Shown here: positions 63,230 through 64,000 of the stretch, one piece after another | How positions within the stretch are numbered: position 1 is the first letter of the stretch | How the letters are laid out: each line of letters opens with the position of its first letter | DNA from: Cognatitamlana onchidii | Lineage (GTDB): Bacteria; Bacteroidota; Bacteroidia; Flavobacteriales; Flavobacteriaceae | DNA length: 64,000 nucleotides | NCBI RefSeq assembly: GCF_004804355.1 | Contig: NZ_SRWZ01000005.1 | Location: forward strand, 124,001-188,000 | Direction: 5' to 3' | Notes under the pieces: generated by a model | The model's input: the letters and a program-made list of their open reading frames with translations, nothing else | Told to the model about the DNA's origin: nothing | The model's database searches: none | Position numbers and translations under genes: made by a program

Positions 63230-64000
63230 TTAAACAGTCATCGAAAACAACTGTGTATTCGGTTGTTTTCGTTGTAATAACACATCAAAAGCCATACAAA
63301 TGTTCCTTACAAATGGCTGACCTTTTGTTGTCACTTCAATAGTATTGTTCTCTATTTGAAGCAACCCATCTTTCTCCATTTCTTTTAGCCTAATAATAGT
63401 ATCTGGTAACTCATCAAAATATAAGTCATCAGCAGTCCAGGAGGTTTTAAACTGGCACATTAAATTTAAAATATGCCTTCTAATTATTAAGTCTTCCTGA
63501 TTTAAAATATGACCTCTAAATACAGGAATAACATTATCTTTTAGTAAACTATAATAATCTTCAATACGCTTTACATTTTGGGCAAACCCGTACCAACTAT
63601 CACTAATAGAGGAAACTCCCAAACCAATCATGGCCTGAGTTTTCGAAGCAGTATATCCCATAAAATTCCTGTGCAAATCACCACTAATCATGGACTTATA
63701 TAAACTATCGGTAGCTAGTGCAAAATGGTCCATTCCTATCTCCTCATAACCAACCTCAGCTAATAAATTCTTACCAAGTTCATACTGTTTTCGTTTTAAT
63801 TCTGCCGTGGGTAAATTGGAATCATTAAACCCGCGCTGCCCATTACCTTTTATCCAAGGGACATGAGCGTAGCTATAAAAAGCAAGTCTATCTGGCTGTA
63901 GTGATTTTGTTTTTAATATAGTTTCCTTAACATGCTCTAAAGTTTGAAAGGGAAGTCCAAAAATAATATCATGCCCTATAGATGTATACCCTATTTGCCT
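63230..64000 (-). CDS. hemN: oxygen-independent coproporphyrinogen III oxidase (partial)
   Basis: The 3' part of the gene, about 257 codons, is in the window; the 5' part lies beyond the right edge. On the minus strand the frame reads DIIFGLPFQTLEHVKETILK, SLQPDRLAFYSYAHVPWIKG and GMDHFALATDSLYKSM with HRNFMGYTASKTQAMIGLGV, all typical of HemN. This radical-SAM enzyme makes protoporphyrinogen without oxygen in heme synthesis. The radical-SAM CxxxCxxC motif is not visible because of the edge. FNR commonly controls hemN; its promoter is outside the window. Confidence 0.93.
   Translation of the reverse strand, partial: RQIGYTSIGHDIIFGLPFQTLEHVKETILKTKSLQPDRLAFYSYAHVPWIKGNGQRGFNDSNLPTAELKRKQYELGKNLLAEVGYEEIGMDHFALATDSLYKSMISGDLHRNFMGYTASKTQAMIGLGVSSISDSWYGFAQNVKRIEDYYSLLKDNVIPVFRGHILNQEDLIIRRHILNLMCQFKTSWTADDLYFDELPDTIIRLKEMEKDGLLQIENNTIEVTTKGQPFVRNICMAFDVLLQRKQPNTQLFSMTV

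Noticed and set aside
1-64000. CRISPR arrays, tRNA or rRNA genes, prophage
   Set aside because: No regularly spaced direct repeats, cloverleaf-like tRNA segments, rRNA motifs or phage structural genes were noticed.

Overview
The window is AT-rich DNA from a member of the Bacteroidota, most likely a marine flavobacterium (family Flavobacteriaceae). The signs are TAnnTTTG-type -7 promoter boxes, weak ribosome binding sites, type IX secretion (T9SS) C-terminal sorting domains, a SusD-family protein, many outer-membrane lipoproteins, a fused CcoN-CcoO cbb3 oxidase and a fused PurL. The species cannot be named from the sequence alone. No rRNA, tRNA or CRISPR array was seen.

Region 1 (about 1-23,000) is an accessory region. 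Every intact gene is on the + strand and most stand alone: MarR with two DUF1254 proteins, a sulfatase, a tyrosine phosphatase, an ECF sigma factor operon with a serine hydrolase, an ankyrin protein, two alpha/beta hydrolases, a DUF3575-like protein, an RsgA-type GTPase, a VOC protein, a SusD-like protein and a large MG2-like protein. The long gaps hold imperfect short repeats and inverted repeats that recur just after stop codons or just before starts, giving a cassette-like look. Debris is common: a T9SS tail without a cargo, an IS3-family transposase remnant, and minus-strand coding remnants that share a 13-base block.

Region 2 (23,000-31,600) holds core metabolism. purL carries an in-frame palindromic repeat in its interdomain linker. 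A minus-strand operon, pflB-pflA-formate/oxalate-type MFS transporter, would make, activate and possibly export products of pyruvate formate-lyase.

Region 3 (31,900-40,200) is a fatty-acid beta-oxidation cluster: an acyl-CoA synthetase gene, then marR-fadJ-fadA-fadE behind a 28-bp perfect palindrome. A broken four-helix-bundle gene, bordered by inverted repeats, sits between fadA and fadE.

Region 4 (40,200-47,400) has two exported peptidases (M28, M1), a YdeI-like protein, a lipoprotein, and a MoxR-type ATPase/VWA pair.

Region 5 (47,500-57,100) is the microaerobic respiration island: an FNR-like regulator with a plausible iron-sulfur Cys set, the copper P-type ATPase CcoI, then ccoS-ccoNO-ccoQ-ccoP-ccoG-ccoH and a TauE/SafE-like membrane protein. 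FNR-type boxes lie in front of pflB, ccoI and ccoS, each exactly 33 bp (centre to centre) from a matching or near-matching -7 box. This ties fermentation and high-affinity respiration to one oxygen switch.

Region 6 (57,100-64,000) has a TetR-ABC-HlyD-TolC export operon whose ATPase domain lacks several canonical catalytic residues, then a minus-strand uspA and the 3' part of a hemN-type gene that runs off the window.
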